Below, piece after piece: positions 15,644-24,634 of a DNA stretch of 64,000 nucleotides. The position numbers and the translations under genes are program-made. Origin of the DNA: Streptococcus pneumoniae (GTDB lineage Bacteria > Bacillota > Bacilli > Lactobacillales > Streptococcaceae); the NCBI RefSeq assembly GCF_001113365.1, contig NZ_CKYA01000004.1:62001-126000 (forward strand). The letters run 5' to 3'. Position 1 is the first letter of the stretch. Each line of letters begins with the position of its first letter. The notes beneath the pieces are model-generated. The model did no database searches. It was not told the DNA's origin and worked only from the letters and a program-made list of their open reading frames with translations.

Positions 15644-16624
15644 TTACACGCGTTCTTTCCATGAAGTCGCTGTTGTTTGAAGAACTTTATTGAGTTCGTC
15701 AATGTTTTCAAAACCAGTTGTGCGAAGCCATTCGCGAGCTGCTGCTTCACCATCTTTGATGTATGCTTCAACTGATCCAGCCCATGTAGCACGGCCACAA
15801 AGAACACCATTGAAGTTTGCACCTGATTCATGAGCAAATACAAGAGTATCTTGGAAGAGTTTAGCTGATACACCAGCACTTAAGTAGATATATGGCAAGT
15901 TAGTTGCTTCATCTTGAGCTTTGAAGAAGGCTGCTGCTTCTTCACGTGTATAAACTACTTCACCTTCAGCGAATCCTTCAACATATTTAATGTTAACAGG
16001 AACTTCAACTTTCAAGACATCAATGTTAAAGCGTGGGTCTGAGAAGACTTTCATAGCACCGATAACTTTGTGTGGTTTTACTTTAGCGTATTCTACAGAA
16101 CCTGCGTCCGCAATTTTTTCATCGTAAGCAAGGATTTCAAGGAAGAATGGAATATCTTCAGCCACACACTCAGAACCGATACGTTCGATGTAAGCCTGTT
16201 TTTCTTGGTTGAGTTCGTCTGAGCTATCTACATCATAGTAAAGCAAGAATTTAACTGCATCTGCACCTTCTTCTTTAATACGTTTTGCAGACCAAACATC
16301 CAAGCAGTCAGGCAAGCGTTTTGTGCTTGTTGTATCATAACCTGTTTTTTCATAAGCAAGAAGGAGACCAGCTTTTTCATCAAGAGCTTTAGTTGCTGGA
16401 AGTCCATACTCAGGGTCAAGAAGCATAGATGAAGCGTATTTAGTCAATTCATCTGCTACCAAAACTTTCAGTTCTTCCATTTGAGCCACAGTTGGTTCTT
16501 CTGTTTGGTGTTGAGCCATGAGGCGTTTCAAAGCACCACGTTGGTCAAATGCAAGAGCTGAGATGATACCATTTTCATCAGAAAGTTTTTCTAAGCGTGC
16601 ACGTTTTTGTTCTGTTAAAGCCAT
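15644..16624 (-). CDS. lacD: Tagatose 1,6-bisphosphate aldolase
   Basis: A 326-residue class I aldolase of the LacD family (ALAFDQRGALKRLM near residues 22-36; VKVEVPVNIKYVEG with the Schiff-base lysine region; YIYLSAGVSAKLFQDTL). It splits tagatose-1,6-bisphosphate into dihydroxyacetone phosphate and glyceraldehyde-3-phosphate, the exit of the tagatose route to glycolysis. AAGAGG precedes the ATG, which is one base after the lacC stop. Last gene of lacABCD. Confidence 0.96.
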   Translation of the reverse strand: MALTEQKRARLEKLSDENGIISALAFDQRGALKRLMAQHQTEEPTVAQMEELKVLVADELTKYASSMLLDPEYGLPATKALDEKAGLLLAYEKTGYDTTSTKRLPDCLDVWSAKRIKEEGADAVKFLLYYDVDSSDELNQEKQAYIERIGSECVAEDIPFFLEILAYDEKIADAGSVEYAKVKPHKVIGAMKVFSDPRFNIDVLKVEVPVNIKYVEGFAEGEVVYTREEAAAFFKAQDEATNLPYIYLSAGVSAKLFQDTLVFAHESGANFNGVLCGRATWAGSVEAYIKDGEAAAREWLRTTGFENIDELNKVLQTTATSWKERV

Positions 16625-16625
16625 T

Positions 16626-17555
16626 TTATACCTCTTTTACTATTAATTGATCATATAGAGCTTGATAGTTGGCCATGTTGACATGACCAGTCATTTTTTC
16701 TTGAGCATTGAGCATACCAAGGACATTTGCCTTGATGAGTAATTCTGCATCCGATTCTTTATGAAGAAGTCCTGAAGAAATCCCTGCCACAGTAGAGTCT
16801 CCAGATCCAACAGGATTGACTACCTGAATTCTAGGAATATCGACCTTGTAGAAAGTGTCCCCATGTTTGGCAAAGGCACCGTTGGCACCAAGTGAAACGA
16901 TAATCCATTCAATACCTGCAAACAAAGGCTCTTGAAGGACTTCTTTTAATTCATCCAAATCCTCAGAAACTTCTCTTCCTAGAAGTTGAGACAATTCTTC
17001 ATTATTTGGTTTGATGACTGTTGGTTTATGTGGTGATTCAAGAACCGCCTGAAGAGCCGCACCAGAGCAGTCCAATACAACAGGCTTGCCAGCTTGATTA
17101 GCAAGATCTACCAAGCTTGCATAGTAATCAACTGGAAGGCCAGCTGGCAGACTACCTGAGATAGCTACTACTTCAACTGACTCCAAGAGTTTTTTGAAAT
17201 GTTCCAAAAAGTCTTGACCTTCCTGTTCCAATACTACAGGACCTTTTTCAAGAACTTCTGTTTGGTTGTCTCCGTGAAGAATAGCGATACAGTTACGAGT
17301 TTCTCCTTGAATAGAGAAGAAATCTTTTTTTACTTGATCATCGATATGTTCAACCAAAAACTCACCAAGTTTGCCACCCACTAAACCAGTAGCAAGAACA
17401 GAATCACCAAATTCTGAAAGTACTCGAGTGACATTGAGTCCCTTACCACCAGCCGTTTTGGTTACATCCACCACACGATTGACAGTATCAATCTTCAACT
17501 CATCCAAGGGATAGGAAATATCAATGGATGGGTTCATTGTGACTGTTAAAATCAT
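16626..17555 (-). CDS. lacC: Tagatose-6-phosphate kinase
   Basis: A 309-residue PfkB-family kinase that phosphorylates tagatose-6-phosphate to tagatose-1,6-bisphosphate. It has the N-terminal substrate motif GGKGLNVTRVLSEFG and the C-terminal ATP/anion-hole signature NPVGSGDSTVAGISSG, in which the aspartate is the catalytic base. AGAGGTGACCT precedes the ATG; lacB ends 10 bases upstream. Third step of the LacABCD pathway. Confidence 0.95.
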   Translation of the reverse strand: MILTVTMNPSIDISYPLDELKIDTVNRVVDVTKTAGGKGLNVTRVLSEFGDSVLATGLVGGKLGEFLVEHIDDQVKKDFFSIQGETRNCIAILHGDNQTEVLEKGPVVLEQEGQDFLEHFKKLLESVEVVAISGSLPAGLPVDYYASLVDLANQAGKPVVLDCSGAALQAVLESPHKPTVIKPNNEELSQLLGREVSEDLDELKEVLQEPLFAGIEWIIVSLGANGAFAKHGDTFYKVDIPRIQVVNPVGSGDSTVAGISSGLLHKESDAELLIKANVLGMLNAQEKMTGHVNMANYQALYDQLIVKEV

Positions 17556-17565
17556 AGGTCACCTC

Positions 17566-18081
17566 TTAGTCGTGGTATTCTCCGCGATCCCATTTTTCAA
17601 GGAATTCAGTGAAGAAGTTTGCGTCAGTTTGTTGAGCATTGTGACTTTCAAGGTGTTCAATTTTCGCAATCAATTTCTTGTTTTCTTCAGATGGTTTGTA
17701 TTCAGCATGGATGAAAGCTTCGATGATGTCACACATGAGCAATTCACCAGTAATCTTACCACCAAATCCGATAACGTTGGCGTTCAATTGTTCTTTAGCA
17801 TAAAGTGCTGTTGTCATATCACGAACCAAGGCAGAACGGACACCTGGAACTTTATTTACAGCGTTGTTGATACCAACACCAGTACCACAGATACATACCC
17901 CAAGATCAGCTTGACCGCTAGTTACGGCTTCACCAACTTTTTTACCAAAGATTGGGTAGTGAGTACGTGTATGGTCATATGTACCAAAGTCAATGACTTC
18001 ATATCCTTTTGATTTCAAAAATTCTGAAACCGCCATTTTTTCATCTGTTACGATGTGGTCACATCCAATTGCAATTCTCAT
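17566..18081 (-). CDS. lacB: Galactose-6-phosphate isomerase subunit LacB
   Basis: A 171-residue RpiB/LacAB-family protein. MRIAIGCDHIVTDEK and GVCICGTGVGINNAVNKVPG mark the fold and active site, including the catalytic cysteine. With LacA it forms the heteromeric isomerase that turns galactose-6-phosphate into tagatose-6-phosphate. It lies 30 bases after lacA; AGAAAGG precedes the ATG. Confidence 0.95.
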   Translation of the reverse strand: MRIAIGCDHIVTDEKMAVSEFLKSKGYEVIDFGTYDHTRTHYPIFGKKVGEAVTSGQADLGVCICGTGVGINNAVNKVPGVRSALVRDMTTALYAKEQLNANVIGFGGKITGELLMCDIIEAFIHAEYKPSEENKKLIAKIEHLESHNAQQTDANFFTEFLEKWDRGEYHD

Positions 18082-18111
18082 TTTTATCTTACCTTTCTTA
18101 CTGTAATCTAA

Positions 18112-18537
18112 TTAGCACATTTTGTTCAACATGTCGACACGAATTTGGTGACGACCACCGTCGTATTTACCGTTAACAAATCCTTTAGCGATATTTTTAG
18201 CCAATTCATCACCAACAAGTTGTGCCCCCATAGTGATCATACGTGAGTTGTTGTGGCCACGAGTCATATAAGCTGAACGTTCGTCAGATACTTCTGCAGC
18301 AACCATTCCTTTGATCTTAGTTGCAACCATAAATGGACCAGCTCCATAAGCATCAATCACGATACCAAGGTTTTGTTCTTCTTTGTTTACTTCTGCAGCA
18401 ACAGCAAGAGTCACATCAACAAAGTCTTGACCTTCAGCTGTAACATCCACAACGTGGAAGTTTTCTTTTTCCAAGAAGTCTTTCACAACTTCTTTCAATC
18501 TCAAACCTGCAGCATCTGCACCGATAACAATAGACAT
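18112..18537 (-). CDS. lacA: Galactose-6-phosphate isomerase subunit LacA
   Basis: A 141-residue partner of LacB, with MSIVIGADAAGLRLKEVV at the N terminus and a shortened active-site loop (GIVIDAYGAGPFMVATKIKG). The cysteine of the LacB/RpiB active site is absent, as is normal for LacA, so it works only with LacB. It is the first gene of lacABCD, with AAAGGAG 9 bases before the ATG. Confidence 0.95.
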   Translation of the reverse strand: MSIVIGADAAGLRLKEVVKDFLEKENFHVVDVTAEGQDFVDVTLAVAAEVNKEEQNLGIVIDAYGAGPFMVATKIKGMVAAEVSDERSAYMTRGHNNSRMITMGAQLVGDELAKNIAKGFVNGKYDGGRHQIRVDMLNKMC

Positions 18538-18626
18538 ATTGTATACTCCTTTTTATTTTTTCTATACTGGATTCCAGCAGTGTATTGGCTGTCTTTAAAA
18601 AACAGTCAATTAGTCCTCACAAACAT

Positions 18627-18655
18627 AATATACTACTATTGTTTGAAAAAGTCAA
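18627..18655 (-). promoter_or_regulatory. Promoter of lacABCD
   Basis: -35 TTGACT (18650-18655), 17 bases, -10 TATATT (18627-18632). Repeated AAACA/TGTTTG motifs surround it (CAAACACAAAC upstream, CAAACA in the spacer, TGTTTGTG after the -10), plausible LacR contact sites. A small hairpin, TTGACTGT/ACAGCCAA, lies in the leader near 18588-18612. Confidence 0.7.
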
Positions 18656-18693
18656 CAGTTTGTGTTTGTTTTTGTTATTTATTTTTTACTTTT

Positions 18694-19590
18694 TTATAAA
18701 ACTTCTATCTCAAACCCTATTTCTTCAACCTGATTGGCTTCTAAGAGACGAACATTCTTCTTATCTTCTAAATGATCTCCTTCTTCAAGGGATGTTGACA
18801 AGCCAGACCATGGTTCAAAGGCAATGAAAGGTCCCTTGTTCAAAGTTGACCAGATGATGAGGTTTGGAAACTCTGCAAAGTGCACTTTCAATCCCTTATC
18901 ATGTTTACGAGAACGAAGGGCAATTGTTCGAGATTGCAATTCATCCAAAGTCACTGCATCTGTGCTGAAAAGATCATAGCTGAGGTCTAATTCTTTTTGA
19001 CCATCTAGCCATGGACTTCTATCTTGGAAATCCAACATACCTGTTTCTGGGAAAGGACGTGGAACAGAGCAAGTCTCTTCTTCCTCAAACTCTAAATAGT
19101 AATCTTCATAGATCTCATCATCCAGTAAGGGACAATTAAAGCCTGGATGTCCACCAATAAAGTAAGGCATGACCTTGCTAGTTTCTTTATTGAAAATCTT
19201 GTATTGAGTCCGTACTGTCTTGTCAGTAAGGATATAAGTGATTTCTAGGCGGAAATGATAAGGGTAGTTCTGATAGCTATTTTCATCGTCTTCAATTGCA
19301 AAAGTTACACTCTTATCTGTCTGTTCAACTAATTCAAATTCTTTCTTGCGAACCAAACCATGACGAGGAATCTTTCCTTTGCTTTCTTGCCCCTTCTCAT
19401 CTATATAAAGTGCTGTATCCTCTCTCAATGAACCACAAATGGGAAATAGAACAGGAGCTTGTCCACTCCAATAAGTAGCATCTCCTTGCCACAAATATTC
19501 AAGTTCCTCAGCATCTTTTATAGAAGAAAGAGCCCCACCAAAACTGTTAAATTGAACTCTTAATTGTTCTGATTTTAATTCAATTACCAT
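18694..19590 (-). CDS. LacX-like aldose 1-epimerase family protein
   Basis: A 298-residue member of the galactose mutarotase superfamily (LacX subgroup). It has LYLWQ-type N-terminal motif ELEYLWQGDATYWSGQAPVLFPICG, the central GGHPGFNCPL histidine motif and C-terminal AFEPWSGL. Such proteins interconvert alpha and beta anomers of free or phosphorylated hexoses; the exact substrate is not known. It is oriented like the lac genes, upstream of lacA and downstream of the galactitol-type PTS, from which a terminator hairpin and a BOX element separate it. GGAG precedes the ATG. Confidence 0.82.
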   Translation of the reverse strand: MVIELKSEQLRVQFNSFGGALSSIKDAEELEYLWQGDATYWSGQAPVLFPICGSLREDTALYIDEKGQESKGKIPRHGLVRKKEFELVEQTDKSVTFAIEDDENSYQNYPYHFRLEITYILTDKTVRTQYKIFNKETSKVMPYFIGGHPGFNCPLLDDEIYEDYYLEFEEEETCSVPRPFPETGMLDFQDRSPWLDGQKELDLSYDLFSTDAVTLDELQSRTIALRSRKHDKGLKVHFAEFPNLIIWSTLNKGPFIAFEPWSGLSTSLEEGDHLEDKKNVRLLEANQVEEIGFEIEVL

Positions 19591-19621
19591 TATTTTCTCC
19601 GATTTCTTGATAGTTTATAAA

Positions 19622-19661
19622 AAACTAGGCTGTCACTCCTAATGGTATGACAACCTAGTTT
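19622..19661 (-). terminator. Hairpin between the PTS genes and the epimerase gene
   Basis: Stem AAACTAGGCTGTCA / TGACAACCTAGTTT with a 12-base loop, just before a BOX element. It probably limits readthrough from the PTS genes. Confidence 0.6.
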
Positions 19662-19670
19662 CAACAATTT

Positions 19671-19822
19671 ACACTCTGCGAAAATCCAATTCAAACTTCG
19701 TCAGCGTCGCCTTGCCGTAGATATGGTCACTGACTTCGTCAGTCTTATCTACCACCTCAAAACTGTATTTTGAGCAACCTGCGGCTAGCTTCCTAGTTTG
19801 CTCTTTGATTTTCATTGAGCTT
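19671..19822 (+). repeat. BOX element between epimerase and EIIC genes
   Basis: boxA side CTCTGCGAAAATC...CGTCAGCGTCGCCTTGCCGTAG, a TGACTTCGTCA stem, and boxC side GAGCAACCTGCGGCTAGC...TTTTCATTGAG. Its first and last bases diverge slightly from consensus. Same orientation as the BOX after nrdF. Confidence 0.88.
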
Positions 19823-19840
19823 ACATTTTATAGGAGCGCA

Positions 19841-21316
19841 TTATTTTGCTTTTGCTGCGTACTCTTCGTTACGTTTGATCATTTGTTTTCTGTACCAAGC
19901 AAAGATACCGATATAGAATACAAGGAAGACTACAGCACCAAGGATTGCTTTGATATCACCAGTTGTAGTGTTACCAATTGTCCAACCAAGAAGTTTTTCG
20001 ATTGGTCCTTCAAGAGTAGAGTGAGTAATCAATTGAGTTTCACTCACACCTGCTGGGAAGGCACCTACACCTTTAGCAAGTTCTGTTGCAAATGGTGCGA
20101 TAAGTGTACCTGAAAGAAGGAAGAGTGGCAACAAGAGTGTTCCGAAGATGATCATACGGAGCAATTTACCACGTGTTACAACCAAGAGAGCTGGAGTAAC
20201 ACCCATAGCAATGATACCTGCAAGTGGCAAGATACCATTTCCGACTTTTGAAAGAAGCACAGCTTCAATCAACATGATTGGAGCAAGTACGTTGGCACAA
20301 GCCCAGATTTCAGCACGACCAGCGATGAATGGCCAGTCAAGACCGATGTTGAATTTACGTCCTTGAAGACGTTTAGTAGCAACGTTTGTAATACCTTGTG
20401 AAAGAGGTTCTACGGCCGCGATGAACCATGAACCGATAAGTGAGAAGAGTTCCAAAGATACACCGGCAGTCAAACCAAGAGACAACCATCCTCTGATAAC
20501 AAGACGCCATTTATCTGCATCTTCAACCCCTGCAATTGGATGTGGAGTTCCCATAATACCGATTACAATACCAAGAATGAAACCGATAAAGAATTTAGAA
20601 CCCCAGAAACCGATTTTCTTGTTCAATTTAGCAGCGTCAAAGTCATATTTATCAAGACCTGGGAAGAATTTTTCAAAAATCTTATCCAAAACCATGATAA
20701 CTGGGTTCATCATGTAGTTCATGTGAGTTGATGTCATTGGTGATGAACTTGGTGCGTTAAGAAGGTCGTCAAATGTAGGTTTCATCAAGTCAGAGTTGAT
20801 AATTTTCAACACACCGACAAGGACGATAGCTGCTGTAGCAATCAAGAGTGAAACCCCTTGGCTCACACCGTTGTTATCTGCATACCATTTAATCAAGAGA
20901 CCTGTGATAGACAAGTGCCAGATATCGAAGATATCAACGTCAAGTGTATCTGTTTTCTTCATTGCAAGCATCACTATGTTGACAATCAACATGATGAGCA
21001 AGAAGTAAAGTGTCCAAGCAGAACCCCAAGTGATTGTAGCAAGTGGTGCCCAACCAACGTCGGTAATACTCAATTGAATACCAGTGTTTTCAACGAATTT
21101 TGCAAGCGACGCTGAGAAAGCAGTGTTTAGCATACCGATGATGGCACCGATACCTGTAAGAGCGATGGCAAGTTTGATACCACCTTCAAGCGCTTTGGAG
21201 AATTTCACTCCAAAAAGTAAAGCCAATAATGTCAAAATGATTAACATGATGACAGGACCACCCATATCTAAGACGGGTGTAAAGACCTCTTTGATTAGGT
21301 CAAAGATTGCATCCAT
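19841..21316 (-). CDS. Galactitol-family PTS permease, EIIC
   Basis: A 491-residue integral membrane EIIC of the galactitol (Gat) family, with about ten hydrophobic segments and an NIGLDWPFIAGRAEIWACAN motif. Gat-type systems in streptococci are linked to galactose rather than galactitol uptake, and the neighbouring lacABCD genes process galactose-6-phosphate, so galactose import as galactose-6-phosphate is the likely job. GGGAGG precedes the ATG. It forms an operon with the EIIB and EIIA genes upstream. Confidence 0.9.
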   Translation of the reverse strand: MDAIFDLIKEVFTPVLDMGGPVIMLIILTLLALLFGVKFSKALEGGIKLAIALTGIGAIIGMLNTAFSASLAKFVENTGIQLSITDVGWAPLATITWGSAWTLYFLLIMLIVNIVMLAMKKTDTLDVDIFDIWHLSITGLLIKWYADNNGVSQGVSLLIATAAIVLVGVLKIINSDLMKPTFDDLLNAPSSSPMTSTHMNYMMNPVIMVLDKIFEKFFPGLDKYDFDAAKLNKKIGFWGSKFFIGFILGIVIGIMGTPHPIAGVEDADKWRLVIRGWLSLGLTAGVSLELFSLIGSWFIAAVEPLSQGITNVATKRLQGRKFNIGLDWPFIAGRAEIWACANVLAPIMLIEAVLLSKVGNGILPLAGIIAMGVTPALLVVTRGKLLRMIIFGTLLLPLFLLSGTLIAPFATELAKGVGAFPAGVSETQLITHSTLEGPIEKLLGWTIGNTTTGDIKAILGAVVFLVFYIGIFAWYRKQMIKRNEEYAAKAK

Positions 21317-21363
21317 AACAGTTCCTCCCTTTTTTATGTTATATGAATGTTAACAAATTAAAA

Positions 21364-21669
21364 TTAGCTTAACCCGTGTTCTTTGATAGCTGCTTCAATA
21401 TTATCATATACTGGAGCACTCATAGCTGGGATACGGAATAAGATTGGTCCAGCTTCGATAACTGGAATACCTGGGTCAAAACCAAGGTCTGTCGCAGCAA
21501 TTGGTGTGAAGATGTCATAACCTTTGATAAGGTCTTCGTTAACGTCTTTGACCATGACTGCATCACAGTGCACATCGTAACCACGGTTTGAAAGTTCTTC
21601 TTCAAGAGCACTTTTAATTTGGTGGCTTGAGTTAACACCTGCACCGCAGGCAGCAAGAATTTTAATCAT
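21364..21669 (-). CDS. Galactitol-family PTS EIIB
   Basis: A 101-residue EIIB with the phosphorylation cysteine in MIKILAACGAGVNSSHQIKS (about residue 8). The start at 21669 is set by the strong GGAGGA site 7 bases upstream; the open frame extends 12 codons further but would bury that site. It relays phosphate from the EIIA protein to sugar bound at the EIIC channel. Confidence 0.92.
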   Translation of the reverse strand: MIKILAACGAGVNSSHQIKSALEEELSNRGYDVHCDAVMVKDVNEDLIKGYDIFTPIAATDLGFDPGIPVIEAGPILFRIPAMSAPVYDNIEAAIKEHGLS

Positions 21670-21707
21670 ATGGATCTCCTCCGATTTAATATTTTTAATA
21701 GACAAGA

Positions 21708-22184
21708 TTAAGCGATTGCTTCAGCGATATAAGCATAGAGGGCTTCTGGTTCAGAAATTTTTGATAGGTCTTCAAGATGACCATTTCCAGTAAAGAAGTC
21801 CATCAACTGAGCAAGAATGTTGGTTTGACTTGAGCTTGAGTTGTTAATAATAAAGAAGAGCAAGGATACTTCTACTTCCTTATCTGGCGCAATCATATTG
21901 TGGAAAGTCACCGGTTTCTCTAATCGAACGACCACAACTTTTTCAGCCAGATTATGAACAATATCTGTGTGAGGAATAGCTACATTCGGCAAATCCTTAC
22001 CTAAAAATTCCATATCTAAGCCAGTTGGAAATGACTTTTCACGCGTAATCAAGGCTTCACGATAGGTCGGAGTTACGATTTCTCGTTCTTCCAATAAAGT
22101 TGCAACCTGATCAAAGAGATGTTCTTGATTATCCGCTTCTAAGCAAAACACAAGGTTTTTGTCAAAGAAATAATCTAATCCCAT
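21708..22184 (-). CDS. Galactitol-family PTS EIIA (mannitol/fructose fold)
   Basis: A 158-residue EIIA of the PTS_EIIA_2 fold; the phosphorylated histidine is in LPNVAIPHTDIVH (about residue 66). It accepts phosphate from HPr. The start at 22184 (MGLDYFF) is preferred because AGAAGGG lies 9 bases upstream; a longer frame starts at 22205 without a better site. First gene of the three-gene PTS operon. Confidence 0.9.
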   Translation of the reverse strand: MGLDYFFDKNLVFCLEADNQEHLFDQVATLLEEREIVTPTYREALITREKSFPTGLDMEFLGKDLPNVAIPHTDIVHNLAEKVVVVRLEKPVTFHNMIAPDKEVEVSLLFFIINNSSSSQTNILAQLMDFFTGNGHLEDLSKISEPEALYAYIAEAIA

Positions 22185-22220
22185 AAGGTTTTCCCTTCTT
22201 TCCATTAACTTTATGCCATA

Positions 22221-22249
22221 AGTATAACACTATATGAAATCGTTGTCAA
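22221..22249 (-). promoter_or_regulatory. Promoter of the galactitol-type PTS operon
   Basis: -35 TTGACA (22244-22249), 17 bases, -10 TATACT (22221-22226). Upstream, to about 22330, the DNA is very AT-rich with AACAAAC/TTTGTT motifs that could bind LacR or another DeoR-type regulator. Confidence 0.82.
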
Positions 22250-22357
22250 TAGTTTTCTGTTGATTTTTGTCTCTTTTTTTATATTTTTGTTGTGTTTATA
22301 GTTTGTTATATAAAAATAAACACACAAACAAATACTACCAGCATTTTTTCTGTTCTA

Positions 22358-22643
22358 ATACTCAATGAAAATCAAAGAGCAAACTAGGAAGCTAGCCGCA
22401 GGTTGCTCAAAACATGGTTTTGAGATTGTAGATAAGACTGACGAAGTCAGCTCAAAACATGCTTTTGAGATTGTAGATAAGACTGACGAAGTCAGCTCAA
22501 AACATGCTTTTGAGGTTGTAGATAAGACTGACGAAGTCAGCTCAAAACATGCTTTTGAGGTTGTAGATAAGATTGACGAAGTCAGTTATCATATCTACAG
22601 CAAGGTGACGCTGACGTGGTTTGAAGAGATTTTCGAAGAGTAT
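22358..22643 (-). repeat. Long BOX element with four boxB units
   Basis: Runs from ATACTCAATGAAAATC to CGAAGAGTAT. Four tandem 45-base boxB units start at 22406, 22451, 22496 and 22541, each CTCAAAACATG.TTTTGAG.TTGTAGATAAGA.TGACGAAGTCAG with one to three differences. It fills most of the 527-base gap between the PTS promoter and lepA. Confidence 0.93.
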
Positions 22644-22653
22644 AAAAACTAAA

Positions 22654-22678
22654 AAAGCAGGCCATTAAAGCCTGCTTT
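22654..22678 (-). terminator. Terminator of lepA
   Basis: Stem AAAGCAGGC / GCCTGCTTT with a 7-base loop and A/T-rich flanks on both sides, 55 bases after the lepA stop. It could also act on the plus strand. Confidence 0.8.
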
Positions 22679-22732
22679 ACTATTGATTCTTATATAAATT
22701 TCCTGTGAACAAGGAAAGGCATTTCTGATAAC

Positions 22733-24556
22733 TTATTCTTCATCCATGCTCAAGACGCTGAGGAAGGCTTCTTGAGGAACTTCTACTGATCCGATGGCTT
22801 TCATACGCTTCTTACCAGCTTTTTGTTTTTCAAGGAGTTTACGCTTACGAGAAACGTCACCACCATAACATTTAGCAAGTACGTTCTTACGAAGGGCCTT
22901 GATATCAGTACGAGCCACAATCTTGTGTCCAATAGCTGCTTGAATTGGCACCTCAAATTGTTGGCGAGGGATAATTTTCTTGAGCTTATCAACGATGAGT
23001 TTCCCACGCTCGTAGGCAAAGTCCTTGTGAACGATAAAGCTGAGGGCATCCACCTTGTCTCCATTGAGAAGGATGTCCATTTTGACCAGCTTAGATGGGC
23101 GATATTCTGACAATTCGTAGTCAAAACTTGCATAACCACGTGTCGAAGACTTGAGTTTATCAAAGAAGTCGAAGACGATTTCAGCAAGTGGAATTTGATA
23201 GATAACATTGACACGGTTATCATCAATATAGTCCATAGTCACAAAGTCCCCACGCTTACGCTGAGCCAGCTCCATTACTGCTCCAACGAACTCTTGCGGT
23301 ACCATGATTTGCGCCTTAACATAAGGCTCTTCAATGGTCGCAATCTTAGTTGGATCTGGGAACTCAGACGGGTTAGACACATCCATTGACTCCCCGTCAG
23401 TTTGGTTAACCTTATAGATAACAGACGGAGCTGTCATGATGAGGTCGATATTGAACTCACGTTCCAAACGTTCTTGGATAACATCCATATGGAGAAGTCC
23501 AAGGAAACCACAACGGAAACCAAATCCAAGAGCCTGAGATGTTTCTGGTTCAAACTGAAGACTAGCGTCATTCAGTTGCAATTTTTCAAGCGCTTCACGT
23601 AGGTCATTGTACTTGTTTGACTCGATAGGATAGAGACCAGCAAAGACCATAGGATTCATCTGCTTATAACCATGTAATGGCTCTGCCGCAGGATTGGTTG
23701 CCAAGGTAACGGTATCACCCACACGCGTATCCTGGACCGTCTTGATAGAAGCCGCAATGTAACCAACGTCACCAGTCGCAAGGAAATCACGACCAACTGC
23801 TTTGGGTGTAAAAATACCAACTTCGGTCACATCAAAGGTCTTACCATTACTCATAAGTTGAATCTTATCGCCAGGTTTGACTACCCCATCCATGACACGC
23901 ACTTGGAGGATAACCCCACGGTAAGCATCGTAAACAGAATCGAAAATCAAGGCTTTGAGGGGCGCCGTCACATCACCCGTTGGTGCTGGAACTTTTTCTA
24001 CGATTTGCTCGAGAATTTCTTCGATACCGATACCAGCCTTGGCAGAAGCCAACACTGCTTCACTGGCATCCAAACCAATGACATCTTCAATCTCCGTACG
24101 CACGCGCTCTGGATCTGCAGCTGGCAGGTCAATTTTGTTAATGACAGGCATGATTTCCAAATCATTGTCCAAGGCCAGATAAACATTGGCAAGGGTTTGA
24201 GCCTCAATCCCTTGGGCAGCATCGACCACCAAAATAGCACCCTCACAGGCAGCTAGTGAACGTGAAACTTCATAGGTAAAGTCTACGTGTCCTGGTGTGT
24301 CAATCAAGTGGAAAATATAAGTTTCCCCATCTTTTGCCGTGTAATTCAACTCGATGGCATTCAACTTAATGGTAATCCCACGCTCCCGCTCTAGATCCAT
24401 GCTGTCCAAAAGTTGAGCCTGCATTTCACGGCTTGAAACCGTCTCTGTTTTTTCCAAAATGCGGTCTGCTAGAGTTGATTTCCCGTGGTCAATATGGGCG
24501 ATAATAGAGAAGTTACGGATCTTCTCCTGTCGTTTTTTCAATTCTTCTAAGTTCAT
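22733..24556 (-). CDS. lepA: Elongation factor 4 (LepA), ribosome back-translocase GTPase
   Basis: A 607-residue translational GTPase with G-domain motifs AHIDHGKSTLADR, DTPGHVDFTYEVSR and NKIDLPAADPE, then EF-G-like domains and the LepA-specific C-terminal domain rich in lysine and arginine. It acts on stalled or mistranslocated ribosomes. The start at 24556 (MNLEELKKRQEKI) is set by AAAGGAAGAG 8 bases upstream; the open frame extends 21 codons further without support. It lies 78 bases after the metallophosphatase gene. Confidence 0.96.
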   Translation of the reverse strand: MNLEELKKRQEKIRNFSIIAHIDHGKSTLADRILEKTETVSSREMQAQLLDSMDLERERGITIKLNAIELNYTAKDGETYIFHLIDTPGHVDFTYEVSRSLAACEGAILVVDAAQGIEAQTLANVYLALDNDLEIMPVINKIDLPAADPERVRTEIEDVIGLDASEAVLASAKAGIGIEEILEQIVEKVPAPTGDVTAPLKALIFDSVYDAYRGVILQVRVMDGVVKPGDKIQLMSNGKTFDVTEVGIFTPKAVGRDFLATGDVGYIAASIKTVQDTRVGDTVTLATNPAAEPLHGYKQMNPMVFAGLYPIESNKYNDLREALEKLQLNDASLQFEPETSQALGFGFRCGFLGLLHMDVIQERLEREFNIDLIMTAPSVIYKVNQTDGESMDVSNPSEFPDPTKIATIEEPYVKAQIMVPQEFVGAVMELAQRKRGDFVTMDYIDDNRVNVIYQIPLAEIVFDFFDKLKSSTRGYASFDYELSEYRPSKLVKMDILLNGDKVDALSFIVHKDFAYERGKLIVDKLKKIIPRQQFEVPIQAAIGHKIVARTDIKALRKNVLAKCYGGDVSRKRKLLEKQKAGKKRMKAIGSVEVPQEAFLSVLSMDEE

Positions 24557-24634
24557 GATTCTCTTCCTTTCAGGGTATCTATTTATTATAAATTGTTTTT
24601 GACATTTTGACAAGACCATACCCTGCTAGGAGTA

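Noticed and set aside
22406..22585. Tandem 45-base repeats that could suggest a CRISPR array
   Set aside because: The units are contiguous without unique spacers and match boxB; no cas genes are present.
22365..22652. A 95-residue open frame with perfect repeats (SSKHAFEIVDKTDEV)
   Set aside because: It lies wholly inside the BOX element and its repeat is the 45-base boxB unit, which is a multiple of three and happens to stay open.
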